A model generated the notes under the pieces. That model made no database searches. It was not told where the DNA came from and saw only the letters and a program-made list of their open reading frames with translations. Both the position numbers and the translations under genes were made by a program. Positions 8,807 to 17,778 of a DNA stretch of 64,000 nt are shown piece by piece. The DNA is from Paenilisteria rustica (GTDB taxonomy: Bacteria; Bacillota; Bacilli; Lactobacillales; Listeriaceae). The stretch's first letter is position 1; each line of letters starts with the position of its first letter. The stretch lies in NCBI RefSeq assembly GCF_013820765.1, contig NZ_JABJVM010000015.1, positions 1-64,000 of the forward strand, given 5' to 3'.

Positions 8807-10761
8807 TGATCGGCAAGCGAATTAATGACCGTTACAAAGTTGTCAGCGCAATCGGTGGCGGCGGAATGGCCAATGTTTTTCTTGCACATGACATGATTCT
8901 TGATCGTAATGTGGCCGTGAAAGTGTTGCGTATTGATTTAGCAGATGAAAGTAACTTGATACGCCGTTTTCAACGAGAAGCACAATCAGCGACAAGCTTG
9001 GTGCATCCAAACATTGTTAGCATTTACGATGTAGGAGAGGAGAACGATCTTCACTACATCGTAATGGAATACGTAGAAGGAATGGATTTAAAGCAGTACA
9101 TTCATGAAAACCATCCAATTCCATTCGAAAAAGCTGTGGATATCATGCTCCAAATCGTTTCAGCCGTTGCGGTAGCCCACAGTGCACATATCGTCCATCG
9201 TGATTTGAAGCCACAAAATATTTTAATCGACCATGACGGCGTTGTGAAAATTACCGATTTCGGTATCGCGATGGCACTCTCTGAAACTTCGATTACGCAG
9301 ACCAATTCGCTACTTGGCTCGGTGCATTATTTGTCACCAGAACAAGCTCGTGGCGGGATGGCAACGCAAAAATCAGATATTTATTCACTCGGAATAGTGC
9401 TCTACGAACTGCTCGTTGGAAAAGTTCCGCATGATGGTGAATCGCCGGTTTCGATTGCAATCAAGCATTTACAAGCCAGCATCCCATCGATTCGTGATGA
9501 GAACGAAGCAGTTCCACAAAGTTTGGAAAATATCGTGATTCGCGCAACTGCCAAAGATCCATTTTTGCGCTATCAAACTGCCGAAGAGATGAAAGCCGAT
9601 TTAAAAACAGCGCTCGATCCAGAGCGGCGCAATGAGCCGAAATACGTATTCCCGATGGATGATGGCGAAACGAAAACGATTCCCATTATTGCAACGAAAA
9701 GCGCGATGCAAAACCTCGATAATACGGTGGTTAGCGCCGCAGAAAAACCAGAAGAACCGACCGAACCACCGAAAAAGAAGAAGAATAACAAAAAGAAAAT
9801 CTGGATTATATCCGCGGTTGTTCTTTTATTCGCGATTATCGTCGTTGCGCTCTGGCTCATGGGCCGTCCACCAGCTACGGTGAAAATTCCAAACGTGGCA
9901 AATGACACGAAAGAAACCGCTGTGCAAAAACTGCAAGATGCGGGCTTTGTCGTTGGAGAAACGTTTGAGAAGAACAGCGATAAAGTAGAGGAAGATAAAA
10001 TCATCGAAACCGACCCTGAAATTGGAACAGGCGAAGAAAAAGGCTCGACGGTCAACCTATATATGAGTATTGGCGCGAAAAAAATCACAGTAGAAGATTA
10101 TACTGGCAAGACATATGACACAGTGAAGCAAGTATTGGATCAGCAAGGCTATAAAAAAGTCAGTTACACCGAAGAATATAGCGATTCCGTTGATTCCGGC
10201 GTAATTATTTCGCAAGACCCATCATCCGGAAGCGAAGTCGTTGCCGCAGATACAGAAATTTCGTTTGTAGTGAGTAAAGGCCCGCAGCCGTTGACGTTAA
10301 AAGACTTATCAGGATTTAACCAAGTAGGCTTAGACGACTACGCGAGTTCCAACGACATTACTATTTCCGTTGGTAGCGAAGAATATTCCGATACGGTCGG
10401 CGCTGGCCAAGTTATTTCGCAAAAACCGGAAGCAGGCGCCTCGTTAAATAATGGCGACAAAGTGACCGTTGTGATGAGTAAAGGCCCGAAAGAAAAAGAA
10501 GTGAAGACGGTCAAACGGACAATTACTATCAAGTATGAGCCGGAAGACCCAGCTGCAAATCCGCTCGTACCACAGCATATTCAAATCTATATCCAAGACA
10601 AGAATAACAGTATGACGACAGCCTACAAAGAAATGGATATCACGAAAGATACAACCGAGACGCTATCCTTTGATATTGAAGAAGGCACACAAGGTGGGTA
10701 TAAAGTCGTTCGCGATAATACCGTTATTTTAGAGGAAACCATTGATTATCCAAATTCATAA
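8803..10761 (+). CDS. prkC: PASTA-domain membrane Ser/Thr protein kinase
   Basis: 652 residues. The cytoplasmic Hanks-type kinase domain (about 1-270) has the glycine loop IGGGGMANVF, the catalytic loop HRDLKPQN and the DFG motif DFGIAMA. A Lys-rich juxtamembrane stretch leads to one transmembrane helix (about residues 334-355). Outside the cell are PASTA repeats, with boundaries near KIPNVANDTKE, ITVEDYTGKT and LTLKDLSGF, and a C-terminal tail after about 575. PASTA domains sense muropeptides or lipid II. It overlaps stp by four bases. Either of two adjacent ATG codons (8803, 8806) could start it. Confidence 0.95.
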   Translation: MMIGKRINDRYKVVSAIGGGGMANVFLAHDMILDRNVAVKVLRIDLADESNLIRRFQREAQSATSLVHPNIVSIYDVGEENDLHYIVMEYVEGMDLKQYIHENHPIPFEKAVDIMLQIVSAVAVAHSAHIVHRDLKPQNILIDHDGVVKITDFGIAMALSETSITQTNSLLGSVHYLSPEQARGGMATQKSDIYSLGIVLYELLVGKVPHDGESPVSIAIKHLQASIPSIRDENEAVPQSLENIVIRATAKDPFLRYQTAEEMKADLKTALDPERRNEPKYVFPMDDGETKTIPIIATKSAMQNLDNTVVSAAEKPEEPTEPPKKKKNNKKKIWIISAVVLLFAIIVVALWLMGRPPATVKIPNVANDTKETAVQKLQDAGFVVGETFEKNSDKVEEDKIIETDPEIGTGEEKGSTVNLYMSIGAKKITVEDYTGKTYDTVKQVLDQQGYKKVSYTEEYSDSVDSGVIISQDPSSGSEVVAADTEISFVVSKGPQPLTLKDLSGFNQVGLDDYASSNDITISVGSEEYSDTVGAGQVISQKPEAGASLNNGDKVTVVMSKGPKEKEVKTVKRTITIKYEPEDPAANPLVPQHIQIYIQDKNNSMTTAYKEMDITKDTTETLSFDIEEGTQGGYKVVRDNTVILEETIDYPNS

Positions 10762-10764
10762 GAA

Positions 10765-11652
10765 ATGAAGGTGACTTTTCTGGAAGGACAAATTATGAAG
10801 GCGTTAAGCGGTTTTTATTACGTTTATTGCGAGGGCAAAACCTATCAATGTCGCGCGCGTGGTAATTTTAGAAAGCGTGGATTGACACCACTCGTCGGCG
10901 ATCATGTCGTTTTTCAAGCAGATAATTTAAAAGAAGGCTACGTGCTAGAGCTACTTCCTCGGAAAAATGCGCTAGTACGTCCGCCAATCGCGAATGTAGA
11001 GTTAGCCCTGCTCGTTTTCTCAGCAGTAGAGCCGGATTTCTCAGCTAATTTAGCAGACCGGTTCCTCGTAGCGATTGAGTTGGAAGATGTGGAACCCGTT
11101 ATTTGTATCAGCAAAATGGACTTGGCGGATGAAGCGCGTAAAGCGGAGATCGCCGAGTACCAAGCGATTTATGAAGAAGCGGGATACCAAGTGTTGTTAA
11201 CGAATACGGACATCGATAAAAAAGCTGTTCTTGACGTTATCGCTGGGAAAATTGCTGTGATTGCAGGCCAATCCGGTGTTGGAAAATCAACTTTATTGAA
11301 TGCGCTCAATCCGAATTTAGATATTGAGACAGGCGTTATTTCCTTCGTATTAGGACGCGGAAAACATACGACACGCCACGTGGAATTGATGACAATTGGC
11401 GAAGGTTTTATTGCTGATACACCAGGTTTTAGCTCGATTGAAATGGACGACTTAACGACTGAAAATCTCCAATTTTGCTTTCCAGAAATAGACCGACGTC
11501 GCGGCGAATGCAAATTCCGCGGTTGCGTTCATGAAAATGAGCCGAAATGCGCTGTGAAAACGGCTGTCGAGAACGGCGAAATTGCAGCTTTTCGGTACAA
11601 ACATTACATTCAAATTTTAACCGAAGTCAAAAACAAAAAAGAGAGGTATTAA
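10765..11652 (+). CDS. rsgA: Ribosome small-subunit-dependent GTPase A (30S maturation)
   Basis: A circularly permuted GTPase for late 30S assembly: N-terminal OB fold (GFYYVYCEGKTYQCRARG), then a SKMD guanine motif near residue 112, P-loop GQSGVGKSTLLNAL near 170, and a zinc finger (CKFRGC, HENEPKC) near 250. The start is uncertain. ATG 10765 has no ribosome-binding site. An AAGGTGA lies at 10768-10774, five bases before CTG 10780 (LEGQIMKALSG), which is where Listeria homologues begin as far as I recall. CTG may therefore be the real start (290 residues). ATG 10795 has weaker support. Confidence 0.92.
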   Translation: MKVTFLEGQIMKALSGFYYVYCEGKTYQCRARGNFRKRGLTPLVGDHVVFQADNLKEGYVLELLPRKNALVRPPIANVELALLVFSAVEPDFSANLADRFLVAIELEDVEPVICISKMDLADEARKAEIAEYQAIYEEAGYQVLLTNTDIDKKAVLDVIAGKIAVIAGQSGVGKSTLLNALNPNLDIETGVISFVLGRGKHTTRHVELMTIGEGFIADTPGFSSIEMDDLTTENLQFCFPEIDRRRGECKFRGCVHENEPKCAVKTAVENGEIAAFRYKHYIQILTEVKNKKERY

Positions 11653-11653
11653 C

Positions 11654-12310
11654 ATGGGAAAAATAGCTCCATCGATACTTAGCGCAGACTTTGCCAATTT
11701 AGCAGCAGACATTAAGGAAGTGGAAGGATATGGCGCAGACTACATTCACGTCGATGTCATGGACGGACATTTCGTACCTAACATTACATTTGGACCGAGC
11801 GTTGTCAAAGCGATTCGACCAGTTACGAAGCTACCACTAGACGTGCATTTGATGATTGAAAACCCAGATTTATATATTCCAGAATTCGCGAAAGCCGGCG
11901 CAGACTATATTTCTGTACATGTAGAAGCCTGCACACATTTACACCGAACATTGCAGTTAATCCGTTCCTTTGACGTGAAAGCAGGCGTTGTTCTAAACCC
12001 AGCGACACCGATTGAAACGATCAAACACGTGTTGGAAGAAGTCGATTTGATCCTATTTATGACGGTGAACCCAGGGTTTGGCGGACAGAGTTTTATTAAA
12101 GAAGTGCTACCAAAAATTACAGCCGCGAAACAAATGATTGAAGAAAAAGGCCTGAACATCGAGATTGAAGTAGACGGCGGCGTGGATGATAAAACCGCCC
12201 CACTATGCGTCGCAGCCGGCGCCGATGTCTTTGTTGCCGGATCGTATATATACGGGAATAAGGATCGGGAGAAAGCCGTGGATAAATTGAGAGAGATTGT
12301 GGGGGAATAA
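11654..12310 (+). CDS. rpe: Ribulose-phosphate 3-epimerase
   Basis: 218 residues, a TIM-barrel enzyme interconverting ribulose-5-P and xylulose-5-P in the pentose-phosphate pathway. Motifs: PSILSADFANL, metal-ligand motif HVDVMDGHFVPN and NPGFGGQ. It starts one base after the rsgA stop. The epimerase connects to the araBDA locus downstream, whose product xylulose-5-P it can use; this is a metabolic link, not evidence of co-regulation. A repeat cluster begins immediately after the stop codon. Confidence 0.95.
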   Translation: MGKIAPSILSADFANLAADIKEVEGYGADYIHVDVMDGHFVPNITFGPSVVKAIRPVTKLPLDVHLMIENPDLYIPEFAKAGADYISVHVEACTHLHRTLQLIRSFDVKAGVVLNPATPIETIKHVLEEVDLILFMTVNPGFGGQSFIKEVLPKITAAKQMIEEKGLNIEIEVDGGVDDKTAPLCVAAGADVFVAGSYIYGNKDREKAVDKLREIVGE

Positions 12311-12327
12311 TGAAAAGCTGAAAGAGT

Positions 12328-12442
12328 GAAAAGCTGAAACGGCCCGTTCAGCTCCGAAAAAAACTGGAGCGGCCGCAGTAAAAAGCCGATCTTGCTTTTT
12401 ATGGAGGGCGTGAAGTTTTCGAGGAGTTGGCCGTTGAAGCTA
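12328..12442 (+). repeat. Structured repeat A, copy A1
   Basis: Begins GAAAAGCTGAAACGGCC and ends GGCCGTTGAAGCT. Outer stem CGGCC/GGCCG and next stem CAGCTCC/GGAGTTG (one G-U pair) are complementary; the apical stem is AAAAAGC/GCTTTTT. It is preceded at 12311 by a short extra copy of the first motif (TGAAAAGCTGAAAGAG), which looks like the seam of an earlier insertion. Noncoding. Confidence 0.8.
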
Positions 12443-12657
12443 GATCTGGAAATGATGATACGTCAAAAACCAGAGCGTTCCCGCAAACAGGATTGCTGAA
12501 CTATGAATAACCACCCAATTATTATCAGTCCACCGCATCAGCTCCAGTTTTCGAAGTTTTAGCCAAAAGGAAGGCAGTCTCATTGCATTCCACTGCATAT
12601 TGAAGTTCTAAAAAAGCAAACGACGCTTTTCAAGAACCACAACAAAGCTAGATCAAG
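12443..12657 (+). repeat. Repeat modules B and C, first copy
   Basis: Module B (about 12443-12510) contains GATGATACGTCAAAAACC and a segment around GCAAACAGGATTGC. Module C (about 12540-12655) runs from GCTCCAGTTTTCGAAG through AGGCAGTCTCATTGCATTC to a hairpin (GTTCT/AGAAC arms around AAAAGC/GCTTTT) and ends ACAACAAAGCTAGATC. Both recur at 12775-13040 and, for C, at 27193-27330 and reversed at about 40.5 and 40.9 kb. No gene is seen. Confidence 0.75.
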
Positions 12658-12774
12658 TGAAAAGCTGAAACGGCCCGTTAGACCCGAAAAAATTTGTTAG
12701 GGGCCGCAGTGAAAACCCGCACTTGGTTTTTGCGGAGGGCACGAAAATTTCGAGGGTCTGGCCGTTGAAGCTAG
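12658..12774 (+). repeat. Structured repeat A, copy A2
   Basis: Predicted single long hairpin. AGCT (12663-12666) pairs with AGCT (12769-12772), CGGCC (12671-12675) with GGCCG (12760-12764), AGACCC (12680-12685) with GGGTCT (12754-12759), and an apical stem CCGCA + AAAACC (12704-12717) with GGTTTT + TGCGG (12725-12735). Compared with A4 the paired bases change together (AGACCC/GGGTCT versus AGCCTC/GAGGCT). Confidence 0.82.
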
Positions 12775-13040
12775 ATCTGGAAACGATGATACGTCAAAAA
12801 CCAGAGCGTTCCCGCAAACAGGATTGCTGAGCTATGAATAACAACTCAACTAGTATCAGTCCACCACGTCAGCTCCCGTTTTCGAAATTCTAACCAAAAG
12901 GAAGGCAGTCTCATTGCATTCCACTGCATATTGAGTTTCTAAAAAAGCAAACTAGTATCAGTCCACCACATCAGCTCCAGTTTTCGAAGCTCTGGCTAAA
13001 AGAAATCACTTTCACCGCATTCTCATTCATATTAAGCCAC
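12775..13040 (+). repeat. Repeat modules B and C, second copy (diverged)
   Basis: Second half of a tandem duplication of the A+B+C unit. B is almost identical to the first copy. C breaks off after AAAAAAGCAAAC and is followed by another partial copy beginning GCTCCAGTTTTCGAAG. Nothing coding is visible before the thiN ribosome-binding site at about 13047. Confidence 0.7.
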
Positions 13041-13066
13041 TAATCAAGGAGGGGGAGATAAATCCA

Positions 13067-13705
13067 ATGAAAACCTTACATATCATGGTCGGAGGTCCAG
13101 AGTCGGAGCTCCCTGATATATCAAAATACGACAAAAAAATTCCGTGGATCGGCGTCGACCGTGGCGCCATCCGCCTTACAGACCGTGGCATCACACCAAT
13201 AATCGCGATGGGCGACTTTGATTCTCTGTCCAAACCAGAATTATCCCACCTAAAAACAATCACAGAAGTTACCGAATTCCCAGCCGAAAAAGACGAAACA
13301 GATACTGAAATAGGTCTCCAGTGGGCGTTGACACAAAAACCAGACCTCATTCGCATTTTTGGCGCAACGGGTGGTCGTCTCGATCACCTACTTGCTAACA
13401 TTATGATGCTTATGCAGCCTCGGTTTCTAGACGTCATCTCAAAAATCGAGCTAATCGATCGCTATAACTACATCAAAATGTACAAACCAGGTGAATACAC
13501 CGTCTCCCGAATGCCCGATAAAAAATATGCCGCCTTCATAACGATGGCAGACGTAAAGAAACTCACATTAAAAGACTTCAAATATCCACTCACAGAAGCC
13601 AATTATCCATTTGGAGCCGCACTCTCCAGCAACGAATTCACCGGAGAACAAGGCACATTCTCATTCCAAACAGGCTTAATCCTATTTATCCAAAGTAATG
13701 ACTAG
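13067..13705 (+). CDS. thiN: Thiamine pyrophosphokinase
   Basis: 212 residues. Transfers pyrophosphate from ATP to thiamine to give TPP. Family motifs are GVDRGAIRL, GDFDSL near residue 50, EKDETDTEIGL and the glycine-rich GATGGRLDHLLAN; the C-terminal half is the thiamine-binding beta-domain. An AAGGAGGGGGAG ribosome-binding site precedes the ATG. It normally follows rpe directly; here 756 bases of repeats intervene. Confidence 0.92.
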   Translation: MKTLHIMVGGPESELPDISKYDKKIPWIGVDRGAIRLTDRGITPIIAMGDFDSLSKPELSHLKTITEVTEFPAEKDETDTEIGLQWALTQKPDLIRIFGATGGRLDHLLANIMMLMQPRFLDVISKIELIDRYNYIKMYKPGEYTVSRMPDKKYAAFITMADVKKLTLKDFKYPLTEANYPFGAALSSNEFTGEQGTFSFQTGLILFIQSND

Positions 13706-13718
13706 AAGGAGTATCGCA

Positions 13719-14078
13719 ATGAAAGATAATACAGCTTTAATCGCAAAAAGATCCAAAATAGCCCTGATTGTTACGATTATCGGACTCGTTTTAAGCGTTC
13801 TTGTACAAATTTCCACCTTTATTAATCTCGGAAAAAGTAGCACAAATCCGTTATATAATGCCTTGATGAGCATGACCTATATTGGTATTTTCTTCATGAT
13901 TATTGCGGCAGTTGGACTTGTCTTCCTAATCAAAAAAAGCTACTATAAAGCGGGATTGACACTAACTATCACTGGAATTGCATGCGCCATATTTGTCAAT
14001 CCATTTCCAGGAATCGCTATTCTTATCGGTGGTGTCATTGTGTCAAATGTAGACAAATTAGAAAAAGGCGAGCGCTGA
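13719..14078 (+). CDS. Small multipass membrane protein (DUF4064-like)
   Basis: 119 residues starting at ATG 13719, which has AAGGAG upstream; an earlier in-frame ATG at 13698 lies inside thiN. Three to four hydrophobic segments are visible (ALIVTIIGLVLSVL; YIGIFFMIIAAVGLVFLI; LTLTITGIACAIF; GIAILIGGVIV). The layout resembles the DUF4064 membrane family of Listeria and Bacillus; function unknown. Its stop overlaps the start of the lipoprotein gene by one base, so the two form a pair. Confidence 0.7.
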   Translation: MKDNTALIAKRSKIALIVTIIGLVLSVLVQISTFINLGKSSTNPLYNALMSMTYIGIFFMIIAAVGLVFLIKKSYYKAGLTLTITGIACAIFVNPFPGIAILIGGVIVSNVDKLEKGER

Positions 14079-14581
14079 TGAGAAAAAGTTTATTAATCTT
14101 GCTTTTTAGCTGCATGCTTCTCGGACTTTCCGCCTGTTCCACTGCTCCAAATGGTTTGAATGACAACAAGAGCGCGAGTCCTGATAAAGCGGCAGACGAA
14201 CTAGCAACACAGACAATCGAAGCTATTTTCAATAAAGATGCAGTAAGTGTGCAAAAAAATTCAGTGGCGAATCAAAAATTTGACTTGCCAACCTATAAAA
14301 GCTCGTATCAAGAGGTGCAAAAGGAAAATGACTACTTGTACGGCGCATACTACCAAAAAGATAAGATTTATTATTTATTCACATTCATCGATAAAGAAAA
14401 GCCTGAAAAATTAGAGTTAACATTGCAAAAGGTGGACAATACTTGGCAACTGGTGGCGCTAACTCCATGGCATACAAAAGGAACCAACTTGACCGAAAAA
14501 GAAATTTACAATAAGATTGGCAAAGGAACCGGCGACGATATTCGAATTTTCGAGCGGGGCGCTAATTTTATGCGGATATAG
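14078..14581 (+). CDS. Putative lipoprotein
   Basis: 167 residues. A typical lipoprotein signal, RKSLLILLFSCMLLG, ends in the lipobox LSAC, so Cys20 should be lipidated. The mature part is preceded by a low-complexity Asn/Ser/Asp linker and has a mixed alpha/beta pattern with closing LQKVDNTWQLVAL, reminiscent of NTF2-like extracellular domains (inference). The ATG overlaps the stop of the preceding membrane protein gene (TGATG). No known function. Confidence 0.7.
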   Translation: MRKSLLILLFSCMLLGLSACSTAPNGLNDNKSASPDKAADELATQTIEAIFNKDAVSVQKNSVANQKFDLPTYKSSYQEVQKENDYLYGAYYQKDKIYYLFTFIDKEKPEKLELTLQKVDNTWQLVALTPWHTKGTNLTEKEIYNKIGKGTGDDIRIFERGANFMRI

Positions 14582-14703
14582 GAAACTGGGATCTAGCAAA
14601 AGACACGATGTTAGATTCCGATTTTCTTTTTGCAGAAGGGAATTTATTTATACATAAATTTAGTAGAGAAAGCAAACGGTGGGATGCGGAAAGGAATAGA
14701 TGT

Positions 14704-15786
14704 ATGAATCAATCTAAATACCAAGTTATTGCGGAAGATATACGTACAAAAATCTTATCGGGAGACTATCCTCAAGATACGGCGATTCCGCCTGAATTGA
14801 AACTTCAAAAAGACTACGGAGTGAGCCGCCATACTGTTCGTCAAGCCATCGCGGTACTAGTTAATGAAGGGTTACTGCGAAAAGAAAAAGGCTCAGGCAC
14901 CTACGTAGATAACCACTATAAAGCGGAACAGACAAATAGAAAGAAAAGTGAGCATAAAACAATCGGCGTTATTACGACGTATTTATCCGACTATATTTTC
15001 CCGTCAATCATCCGTGGCATCGAACAATCGCTGCGCAGTGACAATTATTCCTTATTGTTAGCGAGTACGAACAATGATTACGCAGCCGAAAAAGAGTGCC
15101 TGCAAAAAATGATTGATCAAGGTGTGGATGGACTCATTGTTGAGCCGACGAAAAGTGCGCTGTATAACCCGAATTTAGCGCTGTATGTTAGTTTACGTGA
15201 ACGGGGAATTCCAATTGTTATGATTAATGCGCGCTACGAGGAATTAAATACCCCGTATATTTGTGTTGATGATGTTTCGGTGGGATATTTGGCGACAGAA
15301 TTCCTCATTAAGAAGCAACATAAAAAACTTCTTTTTGTCACGAAAACCGACGATTTACAAGGGAAATATCGCTTAAAAGGTTTTATCGAAGCTTGTGAGG
15401 CCTATGAAATCCAATTTTCTGAAGGTGATGTTATTACGTATACGACAGAAACGCGGACACAGGTCATCCATCAAATTTTAGAGCGGCTTGGTCAAAAAGA
15501 TGTGACGGGAATTGTTTGCTACAATGATCAAATTGCGAATTTGCTTGCCACGGAATTGATGGAGAGAGACTACAAAATTCCAGCTGATTTCTCGATTATT
15601 GGGAATGATGATTCGTCATTGAGTCGACTTGGTAGCGTTAAGTTAACGACGCTAAGTCATCCTAAAGAAGAGATGGGAAAAGACGCAGCGAATTGGATCG
15701 TGCGCACAATTGAGACGGGGATCCCAGAGGAAAATATTTGCTATAAACCGGTGCTCATTGAGAGGGACTCGGTTAAAGGAATATAA
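14704..15786 (+). CDS. araR: Arabinose operon repressor AraR (GntR HTH plus LacI-type sugar domain)
   Basis: 360 residues, matching the roughly 360 of Bacillus AraR. The N-terminal GntR-type winged helix (KYQVIAEDIRTKILSGDYP; YGVSRHTVRQAIAVL; GSGTYVDN) is joined to a LacI/GalR-type periplasmic-binding fold (IGVITTYLSDYIFPSIIRGI). The frame is open from 14608, but MNQSKYQVIAED at 14704 has a purine-rich site (GGAAAGGA) and fits the family. L-arabinose is the expected inducer. Sites resembling its operator occur before araE and araB. An AT-rich palindrome near 14647-14668 (TTTATTTATACATAAATTT) could be an autoregulatory site; this is tentative. Confidence 0.9.
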   Translation: MNQSKYQVIAEDIRTKILSGDYPQDTAIPPELKLQKDYGVSRHTVRQAIAVLVNEGLLRKEKGSGTYVDNHYKAEQTNRKKSEHKTIGVITTYLSDYIFPSIIRGIEQSLRSDNYSLLLASTNNDYAAEKECLQKMIDQGVDGLIVEPTKSALYNPNLALYVSLRERGIPIVMINARYEELNTPYICVDDVSVGYLATEFLIKKQHKKLLFVTKTDDLQGKYRLKGFIEACEAYEIQFSEGDVITYTTETRTQVIHQILERLGQKDVTGIVCYNDQIANLLATELMERDYKIPADFSIIGNDDSSLSRLGSVKLTTLSHPKEEMGKDAANWIVRTIETGIPEENICYKPVLIERDSVKGI

Positions 15787-15805
15787 GAAAACAGGATGAA
15801 AAAAA

Positions 15806-15895
15806 TCCAAACAAGATAAAATCGCCTTACCCATTATTTTGGGTAAGACGAAAATTATGCTATACACAAATCGAGCGCTTTCGCTCGATTTTTTT
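15806..15895 (+). terminator. araR/araE bidirectional terminator inside a truncated MITE-like segment
   Basis: CTTACCC/GGGTAAG forms a first hairpin. AAATCGAGCG-CTTT-CGCTCGATTTTTTT is a perfect intrinsic terminator that also works in reverse for araE. The segment CAAGATAAA through ACAAATCGAGCG is recognisably related to the left half of the MITE at 52007-52232. The group II intron begins directly after the T run. Confidence 0.85.
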
Positions 15896-15896
15896 G

Positions 15897-17759
15897 GTTT
15901 GCCCAGCATGGGCAAACTCTAATGGGTGAAAGTCCCGAGTGCGACCAAGTAGTGGTAAGCACCTAGCCAACAGCAAGGGTGTCCATGGTGACATGGAATC
16001 TGAAGGAAGCTTGAGGCAAATCTCTGGTCCGACGAACAGAAATCACATAGAAGGCGTCATGCAAGGATAAGGTTGCCAAAGAAACTAAAGTCCAATAACT
16101 ACTAGAAAAAAAATTGCATGGTGTAAATGTGGCGGATAGATGGAGAGAAAGAGTTTGCACCTTAACTGGGGAGGTCTCACGACTCTAACCCAAAAGCTTA
16201 TAGTGATATAAGTCTGGATTGTGAGAAGTCAGCAGAAACCATAGTAGTGAAGACGTCTTCCGAAAGGAAGAAAGAGCGAAGGGTGGAACAATTTTATCGT
16301 TAGGATATTCGTGATTGGAAAATAGGAAAAGACCACTGGCAGAAGATGCAGGAAAGTGGATACTAATTTTACGAGAAAAGGAAGGAATAACAGACATGTA
16401 TGAACCAACATTATTGGCACAAATAGTAAATCCAGATAATTTAAATCAGGCTTACAAACAAGTCATGAAAAACAAAGGAGCCGCGGGTGTAGATGATATG
16501 CCTATTACCGCATTAAAAGCGCACTTAAGCCTCCACAAGGAAACGCTTATTCATCAGATACAGCAAAGAGAATACCATCCACAACCAGTCAAGCGCGTGG
16601 AGATTCCTAAAGCAAATGGTGGTGTACGTTTGTTAGGAATACCTACGGTCACAGACCGCTTTATTCAGCAAGCGATTGCGCAAGTGTTGACACCGATCTT
16701 CGATAAGGATTTTCACGTTAACAGTTATGGATTTCGCCCCAAGCGTTATGCAGAGATGGCTATTCTCCAATCATTAGAGAACATGAATGATGGGTATGAA
16801 TGGCTCGTTGACATCGATTTAGAGCGTTTCTTTGACACCGTACATCATGATAGACTCATGAACATTGTCGCAAGGACAGTGAAAGATGGTGATGTTATAT
16901 CACTCGTGAGAAAATTCTTAGTAAGTGGTGTTATGGTGCAAGAAGAGTATCAAGAAACGATTATCGGCACTCCGCAAGGTGGCAATCTATCTCCACTCCT
17001 TAGTAATATTATGCTGAATGAGCTAGATAAAGAGCTAGCGAGTCGGGAGTTACGTTTTGTAAGATATGCAGACGACTGTCTTATTTTTGTGAAAAGCGAC
17101 ATGGCTGCTCGACGCGTCATGCGTTCTGTAAGCAAATTTATTGAGGAAACATTAGGGCTTATCGTCAATGTGACGAAGAGTAAAGTCAGAAGACCAGAAG
17201 ATGAAGAAACGAAGTTTCTAGGGTTCGGATTTTATTATGATTGGCAGGACCGTTTATACAAAGCAAGACCACATAAGTTGTCCTTGCAGGAACTGAAATT
17301 TAAATTGAAGCGCCTCACTAGAAGAGCTTGGGGAATATCAACAAAGTGCCGAGTAGCTAGAATTAATTCTCTGATTCGTGGTTGGGTTAACTACTTTAGA
17401 ATCGGAAAAATGAAGCAACATTTAAAACAGATAGATGCGAATACACGTGTGAGGTTAAGGATATGTATTTGGAAGCAGTGGAAGACTCCGAAGAATAGAC
17501 GGAAAAACTTAATGAAGCTTGGGATGAGTCGGTACGAGGCTTACAAATATAGCTACACCAGTAAATCCTATGCTAGAGTTGCGTATTCATGGATATTAAC
17601 AACAACTATCACGAATCAGCGACTCGCTAAATTTGGGTTAATATCAGCAACTGAGCACTATAGTAACATACATGTTTAGTATAAAATTGAACCGCCGTAT
17701 ACGGATCCGTACGTACGGTGGTGTGAGAGGTCGGAGCCGTTAGGCTCCTCCTACTCGAT
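15897..17759 (+). mobile_element. Group IIC intron (ribozyme plus encoded reverse transcriptase)
   Basis: The 5' end GTTTGCCCAGCATGGGC, then GGGTGAAAGTCCCGAG, and later AAGGGTGTCCATGGTGACA and GGAATCTGAAGGAAGC, strongly resemble the Oceanobacillus iheyensis IIC intron as I remember it. At the 3' end domain V (about 17689-17725, ACCGCCGTATACGG / CGTACGTACGGTGGT) appears to carry the CGC catalytic triad of class IIC. It is followed by domain VI (GGAGCC/GGCTCC stem, bulged A in CCTACTC). Length is about 1.86 kb. Insertion immediately after a terminator stem is the usual IIC target choice. The exact 3' boundary is uncertain by a base or two. All parts look intact, so it may be active. Confidence 0.9.
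16396..17679 (+). CDS. ltrA: Group II intron reverse transcriptase/maturase
   Basis: 427 residues. Reverse-transcriptase motifs in order: NKGAAGVDDM (RT0/1), RLLGIPTVTDRFIQQA, GFRPKRYAEMAI, the GTPQGGNLSPLLSNIMLNEL motif, and the active-site RYADDCLIF near residue 238. The maturase (X/GIIM) domain follows (RINSLIRGWVNYFRIGK). There is no C-terminal DNA-endonuclease domain, as expected for class IIC. ATG 16396 is chosen because homology starts at MYEPTLLAQI and GGAAGGAA precedes it; an upstream ATG at 16315 lies in ribozyme sequence. Confidence 0.93.
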   Translation: MYEPTLLAQIVNPDNLNQAYKQVMKNKGAAGVDDMPITALKAHLSLHKETLIHQIQQREYHPQPVKRVEIPKANGGVRLLGIPTVTDRFIQQAIAQVLTPIFDKDFHVNSYGFRPKRYAEMAILQSLENMNDGYEWLVDIDLERFFDTVHHDRLMNIVARTVKDGDVISLVRKFLVSGVMVQEEYQETIIGTPQGGNLSPLLSNIMLNELDKELASRELRFVRYADDCLIFVKSDMAARRVMRSVSKFIEETLGLIVNVTKSKVRRPEDEETKFLGFGFYYDWQDRLYKARPHKLSLQELKFKLKRLTRRAWGISTKCRVARINSLIRGWVNYFRIGKMKQHLKQIDANTRVRLRICIWKQWKTPKNRRKNLMKLGMSRYEAYKYSYTSKSYARVAYSWILTTTITNQRLAKFGLISATEHYSNIHV

Positions 17760-17778
17760 TTATGCCCAGCCTCTTGCC

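Noticed and set aside
12311-13040. CRISPR array suspected from repeated blocks
   Set aside because: The units are long, structured and diverged, with no regular short repeat-spacer pattern and no cas genes.
15897-16395. Open frames in the 500 bases before the intron reverse transcriptase
   Set aside because: This is ribozyme domains I-IV; the conserved RNA motifs explain it.
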